Of a stretch of DNA of 38,547 bases, positions 1-7,938 are shown piece after piece. Below the pieces are notes generated by a model, which saw only the letters and a list, made by a program, of their open reading frames with translations, had not been told where the DNA came from and made no database searches. The first letter of the stretch is position 1. Each line of letters starts with the position of its first letter. A program made the position numbers and the translations under genes. Source of the DNA: Mageeibacillus sp. UBA6976 (GTDB taxonomy: Bacteria; Bacillota; Clostridia; Saccharofermentanales; Saccharofermentanaceae); assembly GCA_002450155.1 (NCBI GenBank), contig DJYO01000035.1, positions 1,971 to 40,517 of the forward strand, given 5' to 3'.

Positions 1-641
1 AGGAAGTTGACCATCTGGTTGCAGAGTGTGGATAAGTGCTTGGCAGGAGCGGATGTGATCTTGCCCGGGATGCCGCCTAAGCCTTCCTGAATGAGCTGCT
101 TAAGTGACCAGCCTGCGCAGTAACCTGTAAGCATGGACAGATCGTGGATATGTATGTCTGCATTTCTGTGTGCGTCTGCGATCTCCTTGTCGTAGATCTC
201 AGAGAGCCAGTAGTTTGCTGTGATCGCACCGGAATTTGAGAGGATGAGACCACCTACTGAATATGTAACTGTGGAATTCTCCTTAACTCTCCAGTCCTCG
301 ATCTTAACATAGCTATCTACCAGGTTCTTATAGTTTAAGAGGGCAGAGTTCATGTTACGGATCTTCTCACGCTGATTACGGTAGAGGATATATGCCTTTG
401 CAACATCCTCATAACCCATTCTCTGAAGGGTAACCTCGACGCTGTCCTGAATAGTCTCAACGTCTACCTTGCCGTCTACTGCATTCTTCTCGCAGTCGGA
501 AACTGCATTGAGAGCCAGCATATCGATGATCTGCTGATTATACTCCCTCTTCTGAGCCTTGAACGCCTTCTCGATAGCGCCCGAGATCTTGCTCAGGTCG
601 AATTCTACAACCTTACCGTCTCTCTTGATGATCTGATACAT
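1..641 (-). CDS. nrdD: Anaerobic ribonucleoside-triphosphate reductase, N-terminal part (cut by window edge)
   Basis: Class III ribonucleotide reductase makes dNTPs from NTPs without oxygen, using a glycyl radical installed by NrdG. Only about the first 213 residues are present; the frame is open to base 1. The protein begins MYQIIKRDGKVVEF, the start of an ATP-cone allosteric domain (about residues 1-95). Further on it has NADIHIHDLSMLTGYCAGW, typical of the NrdD catalytic barrel. The ATG (641-639) follows an AAGGAG that overlaps the end of nrdG, 12 bases upstream, so the two genes form one operon with nrdG first. The C-terminal glycyl radical site and zinc cysteines lie outside the window and cannot be checked. 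Family assignment is secure. Confidence 0.95.
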   Translation of the reverse strand, partial: MYQIIKRDGKVVEFDLSKISGAIEKAFKAQKREYNQQIIDMLALNAVSDCEKNAVDGKVDVETIQDSVEVTLQRMGYEDVAKAYILYRNQREKIRNMNSALLNYKNLVDSYVKIEDWRVKENSTVTYSVGGLILSNSGAITANYWLSEIYDKEIADAHRNADIHIHDLSMLTGYCAGWSLKQLIQEGLGGIPGKITSAPAKHLSTLCNQMVNF

Positions 642-653
642 ATCCTTCTCCTT

Positions 654-1352
654 TTATTCTTCCCCGCGGATCTTTGTCTGCGGAATTATCTTGCGTGCAT
701 TATCACGCGCCCTGATCAATTCTTCCTCTGTAAGCTCGCCCATTCCCTGACCCTTAACAAGTTCGCCGGAATCCTTGAAGCCCTGTATGAAGTATCTGGG
801 TGACCCTTCTACAAGACTTGCGATCTCCCGGAAGTCACCGGGATCATGGAGCGGGCTGACTGCGGTAGTCCTGAATTCATAAGGAACTCCGCTGGCCTTG
901 ATGATCTCGATACTCTCTAAGATCTTGGAGGTATCGAAGTCCGGAACTCCCACGGTCTCAGGGTATCTTGCCAGAGTGTTCTTGATATCCATCGCAACGT
1001 AATCCACGTTGCCGGAATCAAGTATGGCCTTGACCCTGTCCGGGAAACTCCCGTTGGTATCCAGCTTTACCTTAAAGCCCAGAGCCTTGATCCTGGCGAT
1101 GAATTCGGGCAGGTCCTGCTGCAGCGTCGGCTCGCCGCCCGTTATACATACACCATCCAAAATGCCATGTCTCTTCTCCAAAAAAGCGAAAAATTCCCCT
1201 TCATCCAAGGTGTTGTCTTCGTCTATTCGGTTAACAAGTAAAGCATTGTGGCAGAAGGGACATCTCATATTGCAGCCTACCGTGAATACGGTGCATGCCA
1301 CAAGTCCGGGATAATCCAGAAGTGTAAGTTTTTGTAATCCACCAAGCTTCAC
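654..1352 (-). CDS. nrdG: Anaerobic ribonucleotide reductase activating protein (radical SAM)
   Basis: This radical SAM enzyme cleaves S-adenosylmethionine to create the glycyl radical on NrdD. It has 232 residues. The [4Fe-4S] motif CX3CX2C is C27, C31, C34 (GCNMRCPFC), and the SAM-binding ITGGEPTL is at about 70-77. The length and the opening LGGLQKLTLLDYPG match the NrdG2 subfamily (TIGR02495), which is longer than E. coli NrdG. The start is GTG (1352-1350) with GGGAGG 9-10 bases upstream; no ATG fits better. nrdG precedes nrdD, the reverse of the common nrdD-nrdG order. Transcription is probably controlled by NrdR through the two boxes upstream. Confidence 0.93.
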   Translation of the reverse strand: MKLGGLQKLTLLDYPGLVACTVFTVGCNMRCPFCHNALLVNRIDEDNTLDEGEFFAFLEKRHGILDGVCITGGEPTLQQDLPEFIARIKALGFKVKLDTNGSFPDRVKAILDSGNVDYVAMDIKNTLARYPETVGVPDFDTSKILESIEIIKASGVPYEFRTTAVSPLHDPGDFREIASLVEGSPRYFIQGFKDSGELVKGQGMGELTEEELIRARDNARKIIPQTKIRGEE

Positions 1353-1419
1353 TTCTGTCTGCCTCCCATAGATTATTCAGGTGCGCGCGCCGGGGTCTTA
1401 TCCCTCAAGCCGCTATTAG

Positions 1420-1447
1420 AGAATACCATATCTAGTGTTCGAGTCAA
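1420..1447 (-). promoter_or_regulatory. Sigma-A-type promoter of nrdG-nrdD
   Basis: On the minus strand, TTGACT (1447-1442) is followed by a 16-base spacer and TATTCT (1425-1420), placing a start site near 1413 and a leader of about 60 bases. The proximal NrdR box covers the spacer and -10. Assigned by pattern and by its fit to the NrdR boxes. Confidence 0.65.
1423..1438 (-). promoter_or_regulatory. Proximal NrdR box
   Basis: On the minus strand this reads ACACTAGATATGGTAT. Its left half is identical to the distal box and its right half is degenerate. Box centres lie 32 bp apart (about three helical turns) with a 16-bp gap, as in known NrdR operators. It overlaps the nrdG -10 region, so NrdR binding should block RNA polymerase. 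Confidence 0.8.
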
Positions 1448-1454
1448 GGGCAAA

Positions 1455-1470
1455 ACACTAGATATAGTGG
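1455..1470. promoter_or_regulatory. Distal NrdR box
   Basis: ACACTAGATATAGTGG is an imperfect palindrome very close to the NrdR consensus ACACWATATATWGTGT. It lies just upstream of the nrdG -35. NrdR is the ATP/dATP-sensing zinc-ribbon/ATP-cone repressor of ribonucleotide reductase genes; its gene is not in this window. Confidence 0.85.
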
Positions 1471-1510
1471 TCTGTAATATAAATGAAATATTTTTGATAA
1501 ATGCCCTGTA

Positions 1511-3568
1511 TTATTGGATCTTCCAGCAGATCGAGGGATTTTCTGTTACGAATCCGGCAAAGTTTTCAGAGTAAAAACTCTCATATGCATTGGGAATTTC
1601 AGAAAGAACGATCCTGCCCTTACTGTCATCATATGCCATGGCATGAGTCTTATCTGTCAGGATGAGATATGTTCCGTCAGGATTCTCAAATATGTTATAT
1701 GTCTGATCCTTGCCGTAGGAGAAGTAATCTGCGCCGGATCCAAGATCGCCCAAGGTAAAATACACATCAACATCGCCCGTAAGGAGCCTTATCCTGTATC
1801 TGCCGCAATATCTTAATACTGTAACGTCTATCGTCTTATCCCCGGATAAAGATACCAGCCTCCTTGCCCCTTCTATATCAGAGGGCATGGCTCTTTGCAT
1901 ATCTGATGCGTAATATGCATCTATCTGAGTCTTGTCATATGCGATCTGGCTCTTAAGGGTGCCTACGCCAAGTGCTGCCAAAAGGAACATAAGGCAGGCT
2001 CCTGCAAAATACCATATAAAACCCTTGGGATCTATATTAAGCTTGGTGAGCGCCTTAATATCAGTTGAGGCTATCCCGGCTATAAGGTCCTTAAGTCCCA
2101 TAATGCCTATGGGTATAATGGTCATAAAATATGGCAGTGCATAAGACGAACCGCTCTCCCATATCAGGTGGAACAGGAAACCTCCGACAAAGGTCATGAG
2201 CATAAGCCCTGCTTCGTAAGAGTTCTCTTTGCGCCTGAAGGTGGCAGCAAAGGATGCAGCCCCCAGGAATATAAATATGAGGAATATCTTTGTAATGTCA
2301 GATATCACTTTTACAAAAGAAGGCCTTGTTATCTTCCAGAAGAAAGACGGCGCGGTATCCGAAGAATAGAGCCTCTCCGATATGGACATGATGTAGTCGA
2401 AGGTGGGATCTGCCCACTGGGCTCCAACTTTCTTGGTATAGAAGCTTGCTGCATATGCCGGATCAGATACAAATTCCTCTAACCTGCCCTTGATAAACTC
2501 TCCGGCGATCTCAGCTTCCTTGCCGCTGTCATAACCAAGAGATTCGTAGGTTACGTTGTTATATCCGTTATACATACCGTACGGCTCCTGCATTCCCATG
2601 GCAACAAAAGATACCGAAGGAGCGCCTTCATTAAGCTTATAGCCTGTTACCATCTTTACCATAAAGGGAAGCGATAACATAAGGACAGCGATAACTGCTA
2701 TTCCTGCTCCTGCTGATATCAGCAGGTTTTTATTCTTATCCTTAATGAAGCAAAAAACGAGATAGATGCAGATAGCAATAAGGAATATGACATAGTTATA
2801 TTTAAGAAATACGGCCAAAGCTGCAAGTATGCAGCCTGTTATGCCCTTCCGAAGATGCCCCTGCACCCTAAACTGCATAACGAGCTTTAACGCCTTAACT
2901 GCAAGGAATAAACCCGGAACAGTTCCATAAATATAAGCAGTTAATGCGCAGGAGGGAGCAAAGAGGACCCCTGATATGAGTATAAGACACTTTACCTTAC
3001 GCCCTGCGCCAAGCATTCCTGCTATCTGCGCAAGGTCGTCGTAGATCACTGGCAGCATGCAGGCGTTGATCAGCATAAGGAGCAGGTAGTTGTAGCTGCC
3101 TGTGGCAAGACTTATAAGATAGTAAACAAGAGTGATGCTCCCGTTATTGGGACATACCCAGAAATATCCGCCTGTTGCAAATTTCTCGTATTCATCCCAG
3201 TTAAAACCATAAACTGCCTGCTGGACCTGGAGTCTGTCATACATGGGGATTATGGAACTTGAACCAACGGCCCAGATAAGGCAAGAAAAGAAGATCAGGA
3301 ATACGATAACTTTCTCGGCCCTTTCAGGAATGGACCTTGAAGCAAACTTCTTGAATATAAATACTCCCAGGCAAAGGACAGCTATAACAGATATAAGGAC
3401 CAAAGGTATATTGGCAAGCTCGATATATCTTAAACTGTCCAGATCAGAGATCTCCCTTACCGAGAAGATATTATTGATCAGAAAGAGATAAACAAACTGC
3501 GTAAAAGCAAATACGGCAATCACCGCCGTATAGAATCTGCCAGATAGATTAGTAGCTGTTTTATCCAT
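1511..3568 (-). CDS. Multi-pass membrane protein, GT-C glycosyltransferase-like
   Basis: This protein of 685 residues has at least ten hydrophobic segments from about residue 15 to 545, followed by a soluble C-terminal region of about 140 residues. This layout is typical of GT-C enzymes, which use polyprenyl-phosphate sugars on the outer membrane face. The first outer loop has acidic and aromatic residues (around IPMYDRLQVQQAVYGF) and a CPNNGSITLVYY segment like the NN/G region of some family 39-like proteins. No catalytic residue can be named with confidence. The gene stands alone between an orphan nuclease-like gene and nrdG. The start is ATG; the ribosome binding site is weak. A role in surface polymer glycosylation is inference, and a flippase or polymerase-like membrane protein is possible. 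Confidence 0.6.
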   Translation of the reverse strand: MDKTATNLSGRFYTAVIAVFAFTQFVYLFLINNIFSVREISDLDSLRYIELANIPLVLISVIAVLCLGVFIFKKFASRSIPERAEKVIVFLIFFSCLIWAVGSSSIIPMYDRLQVQQAVYGFNWDEYEKFATGGYFWVCPNNGSITLVYYLISLATGSYNYLLLMLINACMLPVIYDDLAQIAGMLGAGRKVKCLILISGVLFAPSCALTAYIYGTVPGLFLAVKALKLVMQFRVQGHLRKGITGCILAALAVFLKYNYVIFLIAICIYLVFCFIKDKNKNLLISAGAGIAVIAVLMLSLPFMVKMVTGYKLNEGAPSVSFVAMGMQEPYGMYNGYNNVTYESLGYDSGKEAEIAGEFIKGRLEEFVSDPAYAASFYTKKVGAQWADPTFDYIMSISERLYSSDTAPSFFWKITRPSFVKVISDITKIFLIFIFLGAASFAATFRRKENSYEAGLMLMTFVGGFLFHLIWESGSSYALPYFMTIIPIGIMGLKDLIAGIASTDIKALTKLNIDPKGFIWYFAGACLMFLLAALGVGTLKSQIAYDKTQIDAYYASDMQRAMPSDIEGARRLVSLSGDKTIDVTVLRYCGRYRIRLLTGDVDVYFTLGDLGSGADYFSYGKDQTYNIFENPDGTYLILTDKTHAMAYDDSKGRIVLSEIPNAYESFYSENFAGFVTENPSICWKIQ

Positions 3569-3605
3569 ATTGCCTATTATAGCACGCGGCTGATTGAATA
3601 TCTTT

Positions 3606-3692
3606 TGAGTGTCACCGAGGTCTTGCTCAGAGAAACACTCATTGATCGACCTGATTGAGTAAAAACTGTAGTGTTAGCGTCTTTCCACTCAA
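3606..3692. repeat. Two consecutive inverted repeats in a 134-bp spacer
   Basis: The spacer holds TGAGTGT (3606-3612) with ACACTCA (3635-3641), then TTGAGT (3655-3660) with ACTCAA (3687-3692). All four arms share the GAGT/ACTC core. Loops are long and no T-run follows, so these are not ordinary terminators. They could be operator sites or an RNA structure between the two minus-strand genes. Confidence 0.35.
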
Positions 3693-3702
3693 CAATTAAT
3701 CA

Positions 3703-4515
3703 TCAGCTACTTGATTCAGTCCCTTGCGAGCTTAGCATGGTCAAATAAACTGACGTATTCAGTTTGAAAGGAAGAGTTCTTATATCGAAGGGAAACCCGT
3801 TTACATCATATGTATATATAGTATCCAGTTCGGGCACCAGTCCGGCATTGGCATAGTCACAGTATTTAAACTTTGTGGTCTTGAGGTAAGCTGCCACTGA
3901 TTTAACACCAAAATGCTCATGTATCTTGCAGTTATCAAGTTCAGTGATATACAGAACAAAATCAGGGAATATTGGTTCTGCCAGTCCGTTTATGTATACT
4001 TCAGGTTCATACTTAAAAGGGATACCCATCTCGGTGTAGCAGACTGCTATATCCCGTTCTGCTGCAGAACGGTAATCGATACCACCAAAGTGATAGTCCT
4101 TCGGTTTGGGGTAACGCTTGTTAGCATCATTCTTAAGACTGTCGAAAAAGTGCTTATCCATGATCACCGGCTGACCCGGCGCCACATACAGCAGCCTTTG
4201 CACCTTACGAGGAGTGCATTCAGAGGGCAACTCATATTTATAAGTGTTAGCCCAGATCGACTCGTAGATATTAAGCTGACGTCGGTAATATTCTTTTTGC
4301 TCCATGACACAAGCAAGCTCCCTCCCCCTGGGGGTGCTCACTGCATATCTGTGCTTTCCAAAGACTGCTGTCTTTGTCTCAACACCATGGATATTATAAG
4401 TATGCATCCTCACATCCGGCAGCTGTCTTATCTGCTGCTTACAATAATTGATCCGCAGAGCCAGGTATTCCGGCGGAATGTTGTTTACTATCAGTTTCAT
4501 ACATAAATGATACAT
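3703..4515 (-). CDS. PD-(D/E)XK nuclease-like hypothetical protein
   Basis: The protein has 270 residues and no membrane segment. The C-terminal half carries an ordered set of motifs like a PD-(D/E)XK nuclease fold: RSAAERDIAVCYTEMGIPF with E153, EPIFPDF with D185, and IHEHFG with E200, where the usual E-x-K lysine is replaced by a His/Phe/Gly stretch. Similar E...PDF...EHFG proteins with IPxxYEP between the motifs are familiar as uncharacterised proteins of clostridia. The N-terminal half (about 1-130) has basic, helix-prone stretches and no domain I recognise. Start choice is uncertain: neither ATG 4515 nor Met6 (4500) has a good ribosome binding site. It is an orphan with no partner such as a methylase or toxin next to it. 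Enzymatic activity is not established. Confidence 0.6.
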   Translation of the reverse strand: MYHLCMKLIVNNIPPEYLALRINYCKQQIRQLPDVRMHTYNIHGVETKTAVFGKHRYAVSTPRGRELACVMEQKEYYRRQLNIYESIWANTYKYELPSECTPRKVQRLLYVAPGQPVIMDKHFFDSLKNDANKRYPKPKDYHFGGIDYRSAAERDIAVCYTEMGIPFKYEPEVYINGLAEPIFPDFVLYITELDNCKIHEHFGVKSVAAYLKTTKFKYCDYANAGLVPELDTIYTYDVNGFPFDIRTLPFKLNTSVYLTMLSSQGTESSS

Positions 4516-4578
4516 GCCGGAAAGTTTAAAAAAAGCGACAAAACACTACAAAAACCGACAAGTCTTTTATCATTCCGT

Positions 4579-4605
4579 ATAAAAACGGGACGCTTACGCA
4601 TCCCG
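4579..4605 (-). terminator. Rho-independent terminator of the glucanase operon
   Basis: On the minus strand CGGGATGCG / CGCATCCCG-type arms (4605-4598 and 4593-4586, one mismatch, loop of four) are followed by TTTTT (4585-4581). It lies about 30 bases after the GH5 stop codon. Confidence 0.85.
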
Positions 4606-4634
4606 CCTGACAATTATCGTTTGATACCGAAGGA

Positions 4635-5675
4635 TCATTTTATAAGTTTAAGGATCTCATCTCTTACCGGCTCGATATTGGGAGCATCTATGAAGCTGAA
4701 GTCCTTATCCTTGTAGTTCCAGATGCACCATCCGATATTCTTGCGGCCAAAGAGTCCAAGAACATCCTTGAACCATCTTAAGGTGTCATCTGCAGGTGCC
4801 TTGTCAATAACTCCGAATTCACCGCAGTAGAGTTTTGCTCCCAGCTCTTCTGCTGCCTTGAGTCCTTCGCCGATCATCTCTTCTAAGAATTCTTCTCCCA
4901 TATTTGCGGACTTGGTCTCAAGGACTCCTGCTCCCTGAAATCCAAGTGTCTTTGATATCTCTTTGTAGTAATCCATATCCTTGGGATAGTAGACTTCCAG
5001 ATTCGGATCCATCGCCTTGACCCAGTGTGCCTTCTGATGTGTGAAGATAAGGGGTTCATAGAAATGGAATGTATAGATGATGTTGTCATCTATAGGCTTT
5101 CCCAGATACTTGATATAAGATATGGAATTCCAGCATATGCCGCCGTAGATTATCGTATTATCCGGAGCATGCTCTCTTATGGCAGCGACTGTGCGCCTGA
5201 TGAGACCATTCCACTTATCCGTATTCTCCTGCTCTACTACCTCATTAAGTAGCTCAAAGGCAACAAAACTGTATTTGCCGTATCTTGCTGCGATCCTGCC
5301 CCAGAGAGATATGAATCTTGACTGAAGGCCTTCATCATCAAACAGAGTATTTGCCGGAAGGCTTGAATCTCCTGAACCGGAACCTGCGGAATTAAAGTCA
5401 TAGCCATAAGCTTTATGCAGGTCGATGATCATGTTCAGCCCCGCATCCTGACACCACATAACGACCTTGTCCACATAAGACATTCCTCTTTCATCAGGGG
5501 TGCCGTCCTCGCTCTCAAAGACATTGCAGTCTACAGGGAGTCTAACATGGTCAAAACCCATACTCTTTATGTTGAATATATCTTCCCTGCCAATGAAAGT
5601 ATCGTAATGTTCGTAGGAGTGCTCACACTGAGACAGGAAGCCTCCGAGATTGATACCATGATTTAACTCTATCAT
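4635..5675 (-). CDS. GH5 family endo-beta-glucanase, apparently cytosolic
   Basis: Glycoside hydrolase family 5 TIM barrel of 346 residues with retaining mechanism. The start GINLGGF, GFDHVRLPVD (40-49) and DLHKAYG are family motifs. The acid/base is E145 in FELLNE, the nucleophile E286 in CGEFG, and H204 in YTFHFY and W319 line the site. It begins directly with the barrel: there is no signal peptide or anchor, so it probably acts in the cytosol on imported oligosaccharides. Its ATG overlaps the stop of the upstream GH16 gene (TAATG), so the two are translationally coupled and share the terminator. The substrate is probably beta-1,4 or mixed-linkage glucan fragments, but GH5 specificity cannot be read from motifs alone. 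Confidence 0.9.
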   Translation of the reverse strand: MIELNHGINLGGFLSQCEHSYEHYDTFIGREDIFNIKSMGFDHVRLPVDCNVFESEDGTPDERGMSYVDKVVMWCQDAGLNMIIDLHKAYGYDFNSAGSGSGDSSLPANTLFDDEGLQSRFISLWGRIAARYGKYSFVAFELLNEVVEQENTDKWNGLIRRTVAAIREHAPDNTIIYGGICWNSISYIKYLGKPIDDNIIYTFHFYEPLIFTHQKAHWVKAMDPNLEVYYPKDMDYYKEISKTLGFQGAGVLETKSANMGEEFLEEMIGEGLKAAEELGAKLYCGEFGVIDKAPADDTLRWFKDVLGLFGRKNIGWCIWNYKDKDFSFIDAPNIEPVRDEILKLIK

Positions 5676-7099
5676 TATTCTGTCACCTCGATCCTTACGT
5701 TTCTGATCCTGATCTGCGCAGTTGAATCCTGCGTTCCCATGTTAAATTCCAATCTTCCGTAATTATCATCTCTTTCAGTCATGGTGAAATCAAATTCATA
5801 TTCCTGATAATCTGTTCCGAGATCGATCTTGGTATCGGGCAGATATCTTATCCAGCCGCAGTTAGGAGCGGATACGCAGACGATCATGGTCCTGGGCTCT
5901 GCTGCCATTGCTTCGAATGTAACGTGGTAGCTCTGGCCGTTTACCATAGGCAGATCCGGCTGAACCAGCTGTACTGAGTACTCCTCTGTTCCCTGGGCTT
6001 CAGAATCTATTATCATCTCACCGTCTTCGATACGTGCACTGCCCTCGCCACCTTCGAAAAGAAGGAAGAACCAGTTATCCTCATCGTCCAGAGGCTCTGC
6101 CTCGGCAAAGTCTCCGTTCCATATAAGGTTGCCGTCCTCGGTAGGATCTCTGAATATCATCGGCGGCTTCTCAACATTAGTGTCGTAATAGTCGAGCTGA
6201 TAGACTCTTACATAGTCGATCTCAAATTCCGCATTATCGAAATCTGTTGTCTCGTCAGGATTGCCCGGCCAGTTACCGCCTACTGCAAGATTCATCTGCA
6301 GGAAGAATGTCTGATCGAAGGGCGCGGGATAAGGCTTATCATCCTCACCGTCTACTCTTGTAAACCAGTCATTGCAGGTATGATAGAGATTGCCGTCGAT
6401 ATACCAGCGCATCTCGCCCGGTTCCCACTCGAGGGAATACTCGTGAAAGCCGTTTGCAAATGTCTCGCCGCCTGTAAGTGTATAGATACCCTGCTGTTCT
6501 GCATGAGGCTCGCCATAGTGGATGGTGCCGTAAGCAATATCAGTCTGATTGCCCAGGACTTCCATAATGTCGATCTCACCGCACTTGGGCCACTGGCCGT
6601 AGTATGACTCGTCGGTAGGCATCATCCAGATGGCAGGCCAGAGTCCCTGTCCTTCAGGAACCTTGGCAGATACAACGATCTTGCCGTACATGAAATCCCT
6701 TAAGCCCTGTCCGTTGACCTTAGCTGAAGTATAGTAGGGATCGCCGTTCTCATCTACTGTCTCTATTGCCTTAAGGACCAGATGACCGTCTCTTATAAAG
6801 CTGTTTTCTTCGAGAGCTGTATAAGCCTGAAGCTCGTTATTTGTCCAGCCGGGCTGTCTGAGCTCACGGTTCCAGTTATCTGTATTGAGCTCGGGGCCGT
6901 CAAACTCATCGCTCCAAAGGAGTGTATATCCGGGGATTTCCGGAGTCTCGGTTACAGGGAAGCTTTCCTGAACAAGCGATGCCTGAGACTCATCTGATAC
7001 GGCTGATTCACCTGAGATATCAGTCTTTGCGCATCCTGCAAAAAGAATGCTTAAGATGATCATAGAAGCCGTAATACCATATAGTTTGGAGTGTTTCAT
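5675..7099 (-). CDS. Lipoprotein GH16 beta-glucanase (laminarinase/lichenase type) with C-terminal CBM
   Basis: The protein has 474 residues. A lipoprotein signal ends in LFAGC with lipidated C23, followed by a Ser/Glu-rich linker to about residue 57. The GH16 domain (about 58-303) has WSDEFDG, NNELQAYT, QGLWPAIWMMP and the catalytic GEIDIME, with nucleophile E175, D177 and acid/base E180. The extra Met in the motif is typical of laminarinase-type beta-1,3(4)-glucanases. Residues about 325-474 (LIWNGDFAEAE through IRIRNVRIEV) resemble a CBM4/9 carbohydrate-binding module. The start is preceded by AAAGGAGG. It should sit outside the membrane and cut beta-glucan to oligosaccharides for uptake and GH5 digestion. 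Confidence 0.93.
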   Translation of the reverse strand: MKHSKLYGITASMIILSILFAGCAKTDISGESAVSDESQASLVQESFPVTETPEIPGYTLLWSDEFDGPELNTDNWNRELRQPGWTNNELQAYTALEENSFIRDGHLVLKAIETVDENGDPYYTSAKVNGQGLRDFMYGKIVVSAKVPEGQGLWPAIWMMPTDESYYGQWPKCGEIDIMEVLGNQTDIAYGTIHYGEPHAEQQGIYTLTGGETFANGFHEYSLEWEPGEMRWYIDGNLYHTCNDWFTRVDGEDDKPYPAPFDQTFFLQMNLAVGGNWPGNPDETTDFDNAEFEIDYVRVYQLDYYDTNVEKPPMIFRDPTEDGNLIWNGDFAEAEPLDDEDNWFFLLFEGGEGSARIEDGEMIIDSEAQGTEEYSVQLVQPDLPMVNGQSYHVTFEAMAAEPRTMIVCVSAPNCGWIRYLPDTKIDLGTDYQEYEFDFTMTERDDNYGRLEFNMGTQDSTAQIRIRNVRIEVTE

Positions 7100-7157
7100 G
7101 AGGCTTTCCTCCTTTGGCTTATATCCTTATACACAAGGTAACATCCAAGAAGAACGG

Positions 7158-7163
7158 ATTATA
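7158..7163 (-). promoter_or_regulatory. Candidate -10 box for the GH16-GH5 operon
   Basis: TATAAT on the minus strand, about 60 bases before the GH16 start. The expected -35 position (CATAAA) is poor, which would suit a promoter needing an activator, such as the divergent AraC-type protein. No clear direct repeat that could be its binding site was found by eye. Confidence 0.4.
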
Positions 7164-7201
7164 TCACTATATTGCTTATTTTTATGTTATTATGCTCATA
7201 T

Positions 7202-7936
7202 ATGGATAAGAAAAACGCTCTGTACTACCGTAATTACATTACCCGTGACGACGGCATCCTCCGGGCTCCTTATAATCCGGAACTGGAATTCTATGCGGCG
7301 ATAAGAGAAGGAGATGTATCCCGCTTAAGAGAGCTTCTTTTGATCCCCCTTCATACCAAGGAAGGTCTGGGCAGATTATCTGCAGATCCCCTGCAGAACC
7401 TTAAATATCACTTTACCGTCACGGCGGCATTAAGTGCCCGTAACTGCATAGCAGGAGGAATGGATGTTTCTACCGCTTACGATATAAGCGACTACTACAT
7501 AATGAAGGCAGACCGGGCCAGGACTTTCGAGACGATATCAGAGCTTCACAATCTGATGTGCCTTGAATACTGCAGACGCATGAGAGCCCTTCGCAAAGAG
7601 AAGATATGCTCTCTTCATATATCAAAGAGCATAGATTACATTTACGACCATCTTCATGTACGGATGACAGTAGAGAAACTCTCACATGAAGCAGGACTGT
7701 CACCTGCTTATTTCTCCCGGCTGTTCAAGAAAGAGACGGGCATGACAGTCAGCACTTATATCAATGTCTGCAAGATCAGGACTGCCCAGAATATGCTTAT
7801 CAATTCAGACTATACTCCCGCCCAGATCGCGTCAGCTCTCGCCTTCCCGAGCCAGAGCTATTTTACCGAGGTCTTTAAGAAGATAACCGGCCTTACTCCT
7901 GCAAGATTCAGAGAAGAGAACTTCCGGCAGATCTGA
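7202..7936 (+). CDS. AraC family transcriptional regulator
   Basis: The protein has 244 residues from ATG 7202. The C-terminal region (about 140-240) is a double helix-turn-helix AraC domain: YIYDHLHVRMTVEKLSHEAG, LSPAYFSRLFKKETGMT, then a second HTH ending in SQSYFTEVFKKITGLTPARFRE. The N-terminal part is helical and is not a cupin; such domains are common in clostridial AraC proteins but have no known ligand. The gene is divergent from the GH16-GH5 operon, so it is the likely regulator of it (inference). No Shine-Dalgarno precedes ATG 7202, and a TATTAT at 7188-7193 lies only nine bases before it, so the message may be leaderless. Upstream in-frame ATGs also lack one. The stop is two bases from the convergent SDR stop. 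Confidence 0.88.
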   Translation: MDKKNALYYRNYITRDDGILRAPYNPELEFYAAIREGDVSRLRELLLIPLHTKEGLGRLSADPLQNLKYHFTVTAALSARNCIAGGMDVSTAYDISDYYIMKADRARTFETISELHNLMCLEYCRRMRALRKEKICSLHISKSIDYIYDHLHVRMTVEKLSHEAGLSPAYFSRLFKKETGMTVSTYINVCKIRTAQNMLINSDYTPAQIASALAFPSQSYFTEVFKKITGLTPARFREENFRQI

Positions 7937-7938
7937 TA

